This document shows, piece after piece, positions 50,135-62,599 of a stretch of 64,000 nucleotides of DNA (positions are counted from its first letter, which is position 1; every line of letters begins with the position of its first letter). The stretch is from Parascedosporium putredinis. Taxonomy: Eukaryota; Ascomycota; Sordariomycetes; Microascales; Microascaceae. The DNA lies in contig CASHTG010000007.1 in NCBI GenBank assembly GCA_949357655.1, positions 620,001 to 684,000 of the forward strand, written 5' to 3'. The position numbers and the translations under genes were made by a program. The notes under the pieces were generated by a model, which was not told where the DNA came from, ran no database searches, and saw nothing but the letters and a program-made list of their open reading frames with translations.

Positions 50135-52538
50135 ATGTCTTCCGTTAAGTTCGACGGTTCGTACAAGTTGTTCGAGGTTAGTATGACAATGTCAAAGGTT
50201 AATCAACCTTCCCACTACCCATCACTGCAGACTTCACTATCGACTGCGTTTCTTGGGTCGATATTTCGACGCTGTAACACATTGTCCAACGTGCTAACCA
50301 GTGAGGGATATAGCCGGAAGTGCACTCTGAGAGGCCGTTCATCGTGGGAGTAGACGAAAGACTCGACTCGCCAGAGACTGCAGCTCTCAAGTACGAGGAA
50401 GCAATCGCCAGAGCAAACGGCGGAGACGTTCGCGGAGTAACACCGCCAGGCCTCATCTCGATGGCGACGTACGCAAAGGTTCCGTCGGCGGCCATTCACG
50501 GTATGTTGGGAGCAGGTGCGCTATGAACTCATCATGCCCCGCGCGGCCTCGGCCAAACGGATATGAAGTCGAAGGGGGCTAACATGTTTGGTACGGCATC
50601 GCAGGCTTTGACTCGACGCGGGGATTCCAAGATTCTCCTTATTCTCACCAATATTCGGCGCAGGCTTACCCGACGCAAGCAAGCCAGGCAGCGAGTCAAC
50701 TCAGCCAGGACTCGTTCGACTCAACGGCCGCGGACTATGTGTCGGCCCTTAGAGTAAGCTCATGGTTGCCCAGGTCCGGGTCACGCAACACCAAGGTTCA
50801 GATTCATGTTTCCGTGAGCACCAACGTCACGTACTTTTCGGTGTTGTTTGGCGCGCACAGGGTGCAGGCTCATGTCGATTTGCACAAGGTCAACGGCAGC
50901 GAAGCTATATACGCCTTGAGCTGCCTTGTGCCCCAGCACATGGAGACCAGGAGTCATACCGCAAACGTGCCAATGTACCTGCTGGTCGAAGGCCCCAGTG
51001 GTGAAGAGATCCTGAGGGAAGATTTGGGTCACTTTGTGTATTGCGATGCTCAGGTTGGCAGCGCAGGTGGCGGACCGGAGGATATCACGAGGAAGCTGTC
51101 CAAGTCACCTGGGCAAGTGCAGACTGAGAGCCCGCCCAAGTCCCCCATTCAGCTCCGACATGATTCGACTGCGACTACAAATAGTTACGACTACCCCATG
51201 CCCCCGCAACAGGCGACCCAATCGCCGTATGCCACGGCATATCCCCAAGCTGGTAACAACGCAATGATTAGCACCTACAGAGCTAGCACCACTTTTACCG
51301 ACCAATATTCGCGGGTGGCGCCTCCCGCGCTCCGCACACCTGCGGGAGGATGGCCCACGTACAGCTCGCATCTCGACACCAACCACCGCAGCCCTGCGGG
51401 TATGCATCATGGAGGCATGTCTAGGCCCAACTTGATGCCCATGGGCCAGGGATCGGTGCCGCAGCTCATCCGCACGAGCACCCTCCAGAGCAGCGCACAC
51501 AGCAACGGCCAGGGCTTCAACCCTTACGCACTCTACTCCAACAAGGCGGTGCTAGAGATTGAGGGCAAGTTGGACTCGATGGCCGAGGGTGGTCACCCGA
51601 AGAGTGGTCCAACAGGCGCCGTATCGTGGTATTCAAGAAGAGCCAGAACGGCTCAACCCTATCGACCAAATTCCGGCCAGCAGGCCCAACCGAGAAACCG
51701 AACAACAACACCTGCATCAGCTGCATCTGGTGGGAGGAGAAGCGAGAACACTTTGTCACGTCGGTGGATACGATTTACCTGCTGGAGCAGCTGGTGGCGG
51801 CGCCTTCACGATTCACGGTGGAGGAGAAGAACAGAATCCGCAGAAACCTCGAGGGATTCCGACCGCTGACGGTCAGCAAGACCAAGCCCGACTCGGAAGA
51901 GTTTTTCAAGGTGATTATGGGTTTCCCCACCCCAAGCCCAGGAACATTGAAAAGGACGTCAAGGTGTTCCGATGGAAGTTGCTGGAGTCGGCACTCAAGA
52001 AGATCATCAGCAAATACAGCGCGAGCCCTTCGTCCATGGTCTCCTCAACGCATATGCTCACGTCCGGACCTTACCCCCTCTCCCGACTCCTCCTCTCACA
52101 GCGGGCGCGGGCGCGGCGGAAGCTCCCAGCGCGTATGCGGTTCCAGCTCATCACGGCCACCATGATAGCCTAGCATCTCCCCGGTCATTGTCGGGCAGCT
52201 CCAGCACTTGGGGTCCGTACACGTCCGCTCACGCCCCGCTCCAGACTGTGGCGGGAACCAGAACGCTATCGCCGACGGCGCGAGGGGCCTCACCCCAATC
52301 ATCGCTGAGGTTGTCGTCGATTCCATCGGTGTCATCTTACGATACTAGGGTGATGGGAGCGGGACCCTACAGCGCAGCCTTGCACTCGGTGGGAGCCACA
52401 GCGGTCGCAACAGCACCGAGATGGGATGGCACGCCATCGACCTACGCTGAAAGCTACCCCAGCCTCAGCACCCAGCATGGGCCAACGCATCACCAGATGT
52501 ACGGCAGCGGACCTTACGATGGGTCGCAAAGGTCATAA
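50135..52538 (+). CDS. Conserved fungal developmental regulator, probably medusa type (MedA/Acon-3/Ren1/Acr1), three apparent frameshifts
   Basis: Exons are 50135-50176, 50314-50500 and 50605-52538, with GT-AG introns of 137 and 104 bases. Exons 1-2 encode KFDGSYKLFE, VGVDERLDSPE and the signature GGDVRGVTPPGLISMATYAK. Residues ~110-220 form a beta-rich domain (VQIHVSVSTNVTYFSVLFG, GEEILREDLGHFVYCDA). A Gln/Pro/Ser-rich disordered stretch follows. Residues ~405-550 hold the most conserved block: WSPEEWSNRRRIVVFKKSQ, CISCIWWEEKREHF, GFPTPKPRNIEKDVKVFRWK and ALKKIISKYSAS. Frames break at G3 51587-51589, C4 51925-51933 and C5 52074-52078, each fitting one lost base; the allowance gives exactly 721 residues. 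I recognise the pattern as the medusa family of regulators of conidiophore development, but from memory only. A nuclear role is inferred. The gene stands alone between two gene-poor regions. Confidence 0.65.
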
Positions 52539-53016
52539 TGACCTCCCCCCTCCACTCTCCATTTTGCATCCGAAACAGATTAGGGAGCCACATCTTGCAC
52601 TCGTGCAAGAGCTAGCGGGTGCGCCCGTTTCATGATGGCGTCATGCCTCCCGCGCCGGTGGAGAGTGATAAGGGGTGGGATGGGGGCACTTGTCATGCCG
52701 ATACAGCAGAAAGGGCTTTTGTCAAGAAGGAGGCTGCTAGAGGCTGCTTAGGAAAAGTGACCGCGTGAACATCGTTCCCATCCCTTTTTTTTTTTTCTCC
52801 TTCTGTTCGCAGTGCCCCATCACCTTGACGGGGCGTGAGCAGCGAGGCTAGGAAGAGGGGATAGGATGGGACGTCGAGGTCAGCTGAAGCGGCGATGCAA
52901 CCAATCAAAGATGGCGCCGCCACACCTTCCCGGCATGCATGGCGCCGCAATGCTGGTCACCGTCCGCCCCACCTTCGCCGTCACGATGCAAGCCAAACGG
53001 ACCGGGTCACACACAC

Positions 53017-53054
<38 letters not shown>

Positions 53055-54200
53055 CACCACCCCCACGGCCGCCGAATACTCAAGCCCTCCACCTCGCCGT
53101 CTTCCCTTCTCACGTTGACCTGGGCCTTCTTCTTCTTGGCCAGTCTACGGCTAGTGTCTCCGCGCAAGCCCAACATGGAATGGGCGCGCATATCTCACAC
53201 CCTCTACTCCTGGTTTATTTTCTTTTATCGTGCACGCAACCCTGGTGCTCGAGTGCATACTCCCGTGTTTGCTGTACCGGATCTCTTTGGCGTTCCTGGA
53301 CCTTCTTTATGACGACGCCTAATTTCTAATTCTATTCGTCCTCCCTATCTGGGATGGGGCGGGAAGAGGTTCTTCATCAGGGGCCAACCTCGAACCATGA
53401 ATTCTTGGGATGCGGTTGTTCCTACAGTGCACCCTCCTTCCCCCTACGACCCCCTCACCTTTTGAAGTTGCCTGTTTGCCAGTCATTTTCCATTTCTTCC
53501 TTTTCTCTCTTCGCGGCAACTTCCTTTTTCTGGTTGGGGGCTTTCGTACTCTTTCGCCTCAGTCACCCACTCCTCGCTTTCGATTCGATTCACTTCTTGT
53601 TTACTTACCCTAGTCCCTCTCCCTTCACCTCTTTCACTCTTCCATTTCTCAATTTTTTCTTTGTCCTTTTCATTTTCTTTTCTTGTTTGTTTCTCACTCT
53701 GTATTAAGAAATTTACACGGGTCTTGGCAATAGACAGGTACGGTGGTCACACAGGAGGTAGACTTAGAAGGGCTCCTCTTCCCTTACCGAATTTATTTGG
53801 CGAGGTCTGCTCTGAATTTGTTGGGTTTGGATTTTCTATTTTTGGGCTTTTTGCGTGGTGGCCTTGGCCTTGTTCTTGTCGGGGTTTGTCTTCGGTAAAT
53901 GGTACCCTTTGCTTCGGAATCGGTTTATGGGAATTTTGTCTCTGGCTTGGTCTTTGTTTTTTTTTTTTTCAAGCTTTTTCTCCTTTGGTTGGATTCACTG
54001 GGCCTCTGTCGCCTTCTTTCTTTTGTACCTGAATGCGGTAGTTACTCTAACTTCTGTTTTGTCTTTATCTCACTATTACTACTACTACAACTACTACGAG
54101 TACTCAGACGAAATATTGATATCTCACATACATCTTGTGCCACATTCCTGACTATCTCTCCTATCGTGATGTCCGTATTACCTTCTACCGCCTTCTTGAT
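52539..54200. other. 3' flank and CT-rich region, no supported gene
   Basis: It holds the 3' flank of the regulator, a T run at 52787-52797, an AC microsatellite at 53008-53049, and from 53400 to 54200 a strongly T/C-rich stretch in which low-complexity frames stay open. A short TAC/ACT-rich piece is at 54072-54103. No gene is seen. Confidence 0.5.
53008..53049. repeat. (CA)n microsatellite
   Basis: About 20 CA units with one interruption (G at 53021). Confidence 0.95.
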
Positions 54201-54812
54201 TAAATCTCATTTTTGGTTTGTCGACAAAACCGGCCAAACTAGGCAGAAGTGCCGGGAAAGAGGCGGTCGGAGTAACAAGAGCCCTGGGCACGACACCGAG
54301 ATGTGCGATGGATGGTTTTGTGGCTTTGTGTACTGTTCGCGAGGGTCTCCGAGTACTCTTGACGCGTTCAACCCATGACGTGACAACATTGAAGTTTTGT
54401 AGGTAGAGCTGACGCGCCCCGCCTGCTGTGGGAGCCCGTGGGAAAATTTTGTGCTCACGTTTGGTTTATACGGGGCTTGTGAGGTTGGGAGGCACGAGGT
54501 GGGCACCGCGTCACAAGGGTGCGGCGCGTCAGATGAGGTCATGGAACCAGAAACGAGGGAGCCTTTCTGCTTGGATTCTCAAGGCAGCCACTGATTCGAG
54601 CTATCTATTATTGTCCTTTTTTTTTTTTTTTTTATGTGGATTTGGGATTTTGAGAACGGTCTATCTGTGACACTCGCCTTAGGTGGAATATCTACGATGT
54701 GCGATGGGATGGGAGGGTGGAGTGAAGCTGTGTCGATTTTAAATTTCTTCTTCTGTTGCCTTTTTATGTTTCGTCTAGATTCCTGCAAAGTTTAAGAATT
54801 CTAAGAGCGCAA

Positions 54813-54814
<2 letters not shown>

Positions 54815-54853
<39 letters not shown>
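54815..54853. repeat. (CT)n microsatellite
   Basis: About 19 uninterrupted CT units. Confidence 0.95.
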
Positions 54854-54856
<3 letters not shown>

Positions 54857-54939
54857 CCAAACTCCTCTCTCTCCAGTCCAGATAGCTCGCATTTGAAGGC
54901 GCAGTCTCATGGCAATAGGACGAGAAAATTGAAGGGAAT

Positions 54940-55365
54940 CTAGGCACGGAGAGGTGATCTCATAAAAGGATCCGAGACGAGGATGAGAATGGATGAAGGG
55001 AATTCTGTCTCCCAGCGTGTATCCGCGCGCTGTAGATGCTGTAGCAGGCACAAGCAATATCGTCGGTGAGCTAGCAACGAACTCGCGTCTGGTGAGTCCC
55101 TGTCGGACGCTTCTCGACCTGGTCGTCTAGGAGCCAGCGCCTGTTTCATGGCACGGCGTATGCGTTTAATCTTCCAGAAGGACACACGCTTCGCAGCATT
55201 ATACCTACCAAGGGCCAACGGTCTTAACTCTCGACCGGCCGCATTCTTACAAATAGAAGCCGCTTCATAGCAAGCAGCGTGCATGGGTGCCCGTTCCCGG
55301 AGAAGAGACCAGGGCTCGCATGTATTGGAAGCGTGAAGTTCGCTGTGCTCCGCTGATGGTCAACA
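54940..55365 (-). other. Unassigned open frame of about 140 codons, possible gene fragment
   Basis: The minus-strand frame is open from 55365 to 54940; its first ATG is at 55284. Composition is protein-like (Cys, Arg, Ala, Leu-rich, with KRVSFWKIKRIRRAMKQAL resembling a basic amphipathic helix). No intron, family or partner is recognised. Another coherent minus-strand piece lies upstream (55903-55724). Together they could be a decayed element, or chance. Confidence 0.2.
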
Positions 55366-58300
55366 GCACATCTCAGATATAGAGCTTGTCTATCCATGAT
55401 GTCGGGCTACGGAGCCAAAGAGGGAGTTGGGCACCAAGATTGATGCTCGAACCCTCTTCAACATTTTCGTTTTCCGTGGGCCCGAATCGCCAAACTATGG
55501 ATGCCTCCACACCCTCTTGACAGCTTTCTCTAGTGTTTGGTGCGCGGATAGAACTCTGACCTAGTTCGCGCTAGGGCGGCGGACAGAAAGACTCTCATTG
55601 TTGGATGTCGCAAAAGTGTGACAAACGGTTCATCAGATTCGACCTTTCTATACATGTATGGATGTCGGTTTCTACGAAGCGGAGACCTCACATTTTGAAC
55701 TTCATCTCAGCGTGGCCTACGTACTAACGCAACGTCTTGTTATTCCTACTCCAAGATTCCTTTTGAGTAGCTAATGCCCTTGATCTTTGCGGCCTACTTT
55801 TCCAGATGCAGTTGGGCGCTGTAATGCTTATACTGGACTGCCCTGCCTCAGAGAGGGCAGAGGTGTTAGATGTCGCTACCGATTTGAATAGCTGTCGCCA
55901 GCTTTACCGACATTGGATCGGATCCCATCTAAGCTAGGCTGAAGATGGATGAGAAGCCAGCCCCTCGCCCGCCCCACGCCTTGATAGCAACAGCGAGGTC
56001 CTGTACGTATTCAATCATGAGATAGGGATCGGGAATACGAAGGTAAGCAATGGTCATCTTTATAACTGAAGATGGCGTTTGAAACTGCCGGCGGCTCTCT
56101 TGGTGAGATGCGGCTCAGCAATCACGACTGTCCATATAGCTCTGAGGGTGATTTCCTCGATGATTCTAGTTGCCGCTACACGCGACCAGAATATCAAAGA
56201 GAGGTTTAGAAAGTCTCTATCGCAAGTGATAAGGGAGGGAAAGGCTGGAGTCGTCGCATATGCATATGTTTCAAGCAGCAATCGCGGTTCATAAGAGGCT
56301 TCCAGGTAGCGAGTCGTAAGCATTTGTATCTGGCTTTATTGCTCTGCTCTCTTTCAAAAGTCTTTCCCCGTCGCCCTGACGCTGCCGTTCTGCAACAAAA
56401 ATGCAATTCTACACAGTGGCTCTCACTCGAGATTGGGGCAGACACTAGATTTACCTGCAAGTAAATGTTAGCTATGGAGCTACATAATTCAGTAGAAGAC
56501 TCAGAGTATCTGTTCACTGCATCGAGTGGAATAATCGAATGAGGTCCGTCGGTTATTAGCAGAGAGGAGGGGAAAAGAGCGCGCACGAAAGAGAGAGAGA
56601 GACAGGCAGTGTGTGTGAGCTGACATGCCGATTGTGGGGGAGAAGGGAAGTTGCAATGGTGGTGAATTGCCCCACATTCGGGTCGGAGTGTTGAGCTTTT
56701 TCCCTTGAATAGATTGGGAGGTGCAATCCAGAAAGAGCGATCGACCTCCATGCCCCAGTCAATATGCGTCATGCGGTTCAATCCGGACAAAGTTATACCA
56801 CCTCTTTTCCGTTCGCAATCTGGACTTTTTCTGCGTGGTCCCGCGGCTGGGCGCTCCAATGCGCTTTCTGTGTTCCGGCGCGGTGCCGTCTTCGTTCCGC
56901 GGCTGAATTGGAGATATTGTAAAAGGATGGGGAAATACAGTCACATAATCAAAAGAGAAGAGCTGGCATGGGACTTGGCGGGTTGAGGTGCGGGTGTGAA
57001 GAAGAGGCTTTTCTCTCAGGAGTCTTTTCATTTTCTACTCCGGCACCCCTTCTTGTTGCAGTCTCCAATGCTCTCTGTTATTTTCTCTTACTTTCTTTTT
57101 TTCTTTTTCCATGGTTCGCTCGATTTTGGAGTGCTGGGCTGTGTGTCGGGCGATCGTAATGCGGGGAGCATGAGCAGAGTTAAAAAGACCATCGATGAAG
57201 CGACAAGTGACGTGAGAGGTGAAACATGGAACCAGGACAAACCAGGATGAGCACACCAAATGGTGCCAGGGGTACTCGGACGAGTCCTTCGATCACCAGT
57301 GAGCCGATGAGATACGCCTCGGGTAATCCGCGATCAATTGAAGGGATCAACGACTTCAAGGAGGTCAAGGTCGTCTGTCTTGACATTTGTGACCTAGTGT
57401 GGGGGGTTGTTTTTACTTTCCCCTTCTCCTTCACTTTATCACCCTTGTACGTGGACGTCGTACATGTAAGCTCAGGAAAGATTGACAAAGAGGGATCTTG
57501 GGGAAGACAAGGCCTGGTTGTTCCATTAGTGAATCCATGCTTCATCTTTCTGGACTGGGAAAATAAGAGACGGGAGCGGGTTGGACACCTCGGTCCAATG
57601 GCGCGCCAGCTCTCCAGCTCTGGATCCAGATTCAGATCAAGCACGTCAATGCAAAAGACAACGAGAGGAGGTTCGACAGTGGTCAATTGATGGAAGCAGC
57701 TTGGCAATGGAGGTGACCAATCTGTTAGTGTATACTCCAAACTTGAACCAAGACAATAAGACAACGGCCAAGAGGGTGATATGTTGGTTCTTCAACGCAT
57801 CCATGTTTCTCTTGTTTGGCATGACGAGCAGACTATGGCCTGCTCGGGATAACCTACAACAGATGAGATATTGTAGATTGAGCATGCATCGCGAGTGATC
57901 AATTGATAGGACCCCTCTGAATTGTAGGCGAACTCTAGGTGGTCTGTAGCTGATTGACAGTGACTTGACGACCCCCGATTTCATACTTCCTCCACTGCTT
58001 GGCGGTGGCTGATGGGACTCGTCCCGGCTCGGCCGCGACCGTTCTTTCGCCTTTGCGCTTGGCTTGGTCATGTGAAATTTGATGCCGGGCTTGGTATTTT
58101 CCGGGGAAGAATGGAGGGGAACGGTCGGCAAGGATTAGGACATGGGGAATGGAGACGATCTATCCACCCGCTCCTCCCCAAGATCCATTGATTGCTCAAG
58201 CGAGGTTGCGAAGTGGAAAGAGAAAAGGAGATGAAAGAAAGAAAAGGTGCGCGTGGTTACGGGTGTGTAGGGTACTCAAGCGTGAATTGATTGATCCAAA

Positions 58301-59559
58301 TCAAATGTCTTGGACGCTTCTATCTCAAGCTCGCTTCAAATGTTTGAATAGATCCCTTCGCATGATGACGCCCACATCAATCGAAGAGTTTCCTGGGTTC
58401 CGTTCTGCTTCTTTTTTAATGTAAGCTGGGTATATTCGGCAATATGCTGGCCTCGGCACGGCGAATGCGTGGAATTGGCAAACCTTCCCTTGCATCCACG
58501 AGGAATGCCCCAGATCGATTCTCTAATATTCGCTCGAGCTATCAATTAGGTATAGAACACAGCACGACCATTGAGTTGATCTCAATCACGACTGCACCCA
58601 AATATACCGAGGTACTGTATCTGACGCATTGTCGAGAGCTCTGGACGGAGCGAACCGCTTGCTCTTTGAAGGTTGAATTATGGCCCCTTCCTGCGCCTTT
58701 CTTTCAATTCATCCCTCCTCTATATCGCTGTGCTCTATTTAGATCTCTATAGCTTTTGAGAAACTCTGAATGTTAACAAAAGAACGCAAGAGAAAGATCA
58801 ATTGCGATCGATTGGGGGTGCGGCTTCAATATTGTCGTCCCCAACTTCGGTCATCCTGCCCTACATGGTTATATTAATGATATATAGGCTTCCCCATCCC
58901 CGAGATACTTTGAGCTCCTTTCCTTTTCCCTCAACTGGTTCCCTCACAAATATTTCCTAAAGCTCGCCTGATACCTCCGAGGCTTCACGACTCATTCCTC
59001 CATCGCCTAGGTGTCTCTCTCGGAGCATTTGACACAGTCGCTTCGCGGTTTCCTGGGTCCAAGGCGTTGATGATCTACGGTCGCTCACCACGACGGTTTC
59101 GCCTTTCCCTACTCCACTCCTTTCGTTTCCGTGGGCCGAGTTACTCCAATCTGGACCACTAAACCGGGACCGACCCATCGTTATTACGTTGCTGGGCCGC
59201 ACTAACACCCAAAGGATCCTCGGGACCTTGCACTACAGCCCGAAGAAGGGCATCTGAGCAGCGGATCGGGAGGGGAAGGAAAAGAAAAACTTAAATAAGA
59301 GGAGCAGCGACAAACAAGGAACCGCCAAGGGGACCACCGGAGAGACATTTGAGGGAGGATCTCGGGATAAAATAACAAAAAAGGAAAGACGCCAAAAGCT
59401 AGCGCCTGCGTGGTACCAACCGCAGGACAGCATCGGGGCTCCGGGACTGAGACACCCATAAAAGGAAGAAATCCTCTCAGATCGAAGCAAAGGTCATCGC
59501 CGGCCCGGTGGCGGCTACATTTCAGAGTAGCGGCGCTACAATCGCCTGCTTCTACCTCT

Positions 59560-60060
59560 CTACTTTTCCCTTTGCGCTATTATTGATTTTCTTACCTCGC
59601 CTCTTTTCTTTTTCTTTTCGCTTCCTCCGCCCTATTACCTGGGCCTCGCAGCCTCTTTACGCCACCCGTTCGCTTCTCTGTGGGGAGGAAAGAGGAAAAG
59701 CCCGGATCTCGGTCCCATCCGTCTTTTCCGCTTAAAGAGCTCTTTTAGACACTCGTGACGGCCACGGAGCGGGTCGCACCAACATAGGATACGCGCGTGC
59801 CCGTCATTCCTCTTTCTTTTTCCCGTCTTGCCGAGCCCGCGTCCTTGCTCTCTATTTTTAATCTTGTGGTTGCTGGTCTGTTCTTCTTACAACTTCTCTT
59901 TTCTGTTCTCCTTACCTTCTTCTCTCTTTTCGCTCATCTTCTTCTTTACACCCGTTCGGCATTGGGTGGCTTCCTCTCTTTTCTTCCTTCCCTTGCCCCA
60001 CTGGGCATTCGGTCTCTACAACACCAAGAAGACGAACACGCATATCAAGTTTAGCCGTTT
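59560..60060 (+). promoter_or_regulatory. CT-rich promoter/leader of the sedolisin gene
   Basis: Long pyrimidine tracts (59560-59640 and 59800-59990) end shortly before the ATG at 60079. Confidence 0.4.
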
Positions 60061-60078
60061 ATCGTGGGCGCCGCAGCT

Positions 60079-62092
60079 ATGAGGTCCACCCTACTTCTCG
60101 CTCTCTCGGGCGTTGGCGTGGCCCCTCCCTGGCCGCCCTCCTCACCGAGCTATTCACCGTGGAACATGTCCCCGAGCTGGCCGAAGGCTGGTCACAGCTC
60201 CCCGAGGTCCCCAACCTCTCTGACATCCTCCCTCTCTCCATCTCGATCAAGAACGACGAGAATATGGCCGCCCTGAAACAACGCCTGGCCCAGATCTCCG
60301 ACCCCAAGCACAAGGATTTCGGCAAGCACCTATCCGCTGCCGAGGTCCGTACACTACGCCGGCCCCCGCAAGATCGGACCGACACCGTCCTCGCGTGGCT
60401 TGCAAAGAGCGGCCTCGCAGGCGCCGAGGTGCACGACGACTGGATCAAGGTCAACTCGACCGTGCGGGAGGCCAACGACATTCTCGGAGCGAATATCGCC
60501 TACTTTGCCTTGGCGGGGAAGCAGCCCGTCATGCGATCTACCGGCTACGGTGTTCCTTGGGCGATGTGGCGGATGCCGTGGCCTTCATCCATCCGCTGAG
60601 CAACTTTGTTACTGGGAAGCGAGGGGTGGAGGAGGGTGGAGACAAGGTCGCGAGGACGGAATCGAGGAGGAGCAGAGAAAGCAGAAAGAGGGATGGCCGG
60701 AGAAGTGAAGAGGAGAGCAAGCTTACGAGGGCAAGGATTGAGGCGAGACGAGAGGCTGCCGAGATCCAGGCGAGGCAGGTGCCCGACGAGCCTATTGACC
60801 CTCCCGAGGGTTCGGTACCGGCTGAGAAGCCCCCGTGTTCCGATCAGACTACGCCAGACTGCCTGCGGGAGCTGTACAACTTTTACTACAACGCGACGAC
60901 GGGAGATGATGGTGACGCCGAGGCCGGGACGTTCTCCGACGTGCTCCTACTTGTGGCTGGCTTCCTGGAGCAGAACCTCTTTCACCCAGACACCCACGAT
61001 TTCATGAACGAGTACGCGCCGTACATTCCCGAATCCGTACGCAACGTCACCATCGAGCTCATCAACGGTGGCCAGGACCCGCAAATCATGTCCAAGGCCG
61101 GCATGGAGGCCGCGCTGGACGTGCAGTACGCCCTCTCCCTCGGATACCCGGCCAACATCGTCTACTCGGTCACGGGCGGGCGGGGCGAGAAGCTCGACGC
61201 CACGGGGCAGCCCATGGCCGAGAGCCGGTCCGACAACGAGCCGTACCTCGAGTTCCTCGAGTACCTACTCGCCAAGGACGACGACGCGGACCTGCCCCAC
61301 GTCATCTCCATCTCGTACGCCGACGACGAGCAAGGCGTGCCCCGCGAGTACGCCCTCAAGGTATGCGACCTCTTCGCCGCCCTGACGAGCCGCGGCGTCT
61401 CCATCCTCGTGGCCACGGGCGACGGCGGATCGCGCGGCGTGCGGTACGGCGACTGCCGCAGCAACGACGGACTCAACCGCCCCATCACCATGGCGTCTTT
61501 CCCCGCCACGTGCCCCTACGTCACCGCCATCGGCGCGGTGAACCAGGTCGCCCCGCCCCAGGTCGCCACCTTTTCCACCGGCGGCTTCAGCATCTACTTT
61601 GACCGCCCGGCGTGGCAGGCCGACGCGGTGGAGGGCTACATCGCGGCGCTCGACGGCCGTCTCGAGGGCCACTACGAGGCCGGGGGCCGCGCCATTCCCG
61701 ACGTGTCGGCCATTGGCGTGGCCTACCAGCTCTACTACGGCGGGGGCCCGGCGCCGCCATGGGGACGAGCGCGAGCACGCCCGTGCTGGCGGCCATGTTT
61801 GCGCTCGTCAACGACGCGCGGGCGAGGCGTGGGTTGTCGCGCACGGGGTGGTTGAACCCGCGGCTGTACTCGGACGAGGTGCGCGCCGTGATGAAGGACG
61901 TGGTGGGGGTGTGAGCGCGGGGTGTATCTGGGATGGGGACGCGCCGGGCGGGTGGCCGGCGACGGAGGGGTGGGATTGCGGGACGGGGGTGGGCGTGCCG
62001 GGGATTTTGGGAAGTTGCTGGAGGTTTTTTTGAGGGATGGGGAGGGCGGCGGGGGATGTGGATGTGGATGTGGATGTGAATTTGGGTATTGA
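60079..62092 (+). CDS. Secreted sedolisin (family S53, tripeptidyl-peptidase type), five apparent frameshifts
   Basis: Predicted secreted acid serine-carboxyl peptidase. It starts with a hydrophobic signal (MRSTLLLALSGVGVA). The pro-kumamolisin prodomain covers about residues 25-165 (DPKHKDFGKHLSAAEV is typical). A Lys/Arg/Glu-rich linker, about 180-240, probably contains the maturation site. In the catalytic domain I see VAGFLEQ, Glu near 344 and Asp near 348 in MEAALDVQY, Asp near 449 in ATGDGG, and Ser near 565 in GTSASTP. The C-terminal calcium-site region reads WDCGTGVGVPG-DFGKLLEVF. Frame breaks lie at C4 60122-60125, G3 60559-60561, G5 61742-61746, G5 61905-61909 and G4 62000-62003. 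One restored base at each gives exactly 672 residues, intronless, ending at 62092. Taken literally, the sequence would lack an intact catalytic domain, so pseudogene is the alternative. I chose the ATG at 60079 because it opens the signal peptide. Confidence 0.85.
62054..62077. repeat. Hexamer GGATGT repeated four times
   Basis: Four perfect copies at the very end of the sedolisin reading frame, where they would encode alternating Gly-Cys in the compensated frame. They might lie partly outside the true coding region if the real stop is earlier. Confidence 0.85.
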
Positions 62093-62599
62093 TCTTGGTG
62101 GAGAAGAGGAGGGGGATGAGGACACGATAGACGATACAAGCGAAGAAGAGGCTCCCTAGATAGAGCAAAGGGATGCCGTTTGATAGTGAATTTCATCTTT
62201 TTTTTTTTTATTCTTCATTTCTCCCATATTGACATGGCTCTGAGATGAGGTTGAATTGTTTTCTTCCACTTATATCTGTTTAAAAGCACATGTTTTTGCG
62301 TTGTTCTCGCGATTCATCAATTCTTTTACATTTCATGTACGGCGCCTGCTCCAAGAAAAAAAAGAAACTATCAAAAAAGTCTTGTCCTATGCGCTTGCCT
62401 TTCCCATGATGCTTATACGATGCGAATACGACAAGAGGAGAAAAAGTGCACCAAGACGTTCCACCAAGCCCTGTGGCGAGTAGAGGCATTATCTACCACA
62501 ATACATGGGCATCATTACCCAGGGCAACCTTGATAGCAGAGATCTAAGGTGTGGAACTAGGTGGTTGGGTGTAGACAAAAGGGTCGGCGTTTCCGCCAT
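62093..62599. other. Convergent intergenic region (3' ends of sedolisin and GH131)
   Basis: Tail-to-tail spacer of about 500 bases with T runs near 62200 and an AT-rich middle. No gene is seen. Confidence 0.6.

Larger units (their letters stand above)
54201..60078. other. Gene-poor region upstream of the sedolisin gene
   Basis: It contains a 20-base-scale T run near 54618-54634, a CT microsatellite at 54815-54853 and several frames open on both strands (for example 57180-57764) without family resemblance. The final 500 bases (59560-60050) are strongly CT-rich and fit the promoter and leader of the sedolisin gene. One unassigned protein-like frame at 54940-55365 is listed separately. Confidence 0.45.

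Noticed and set aside
51580..52080. Programmed ribosomal frameshifting in the regulator gene
   Set aside because: Three independent shifts in one gene, and the same pattern in unrelated neighbours, make sequence error far more likely.
57180..57764. Overlapping frames of 194 (minus) and 154 (plus) codons
   Set aside because: They overlap on opposite strands, neither shows a domain, and both start and end without recognisable signals.
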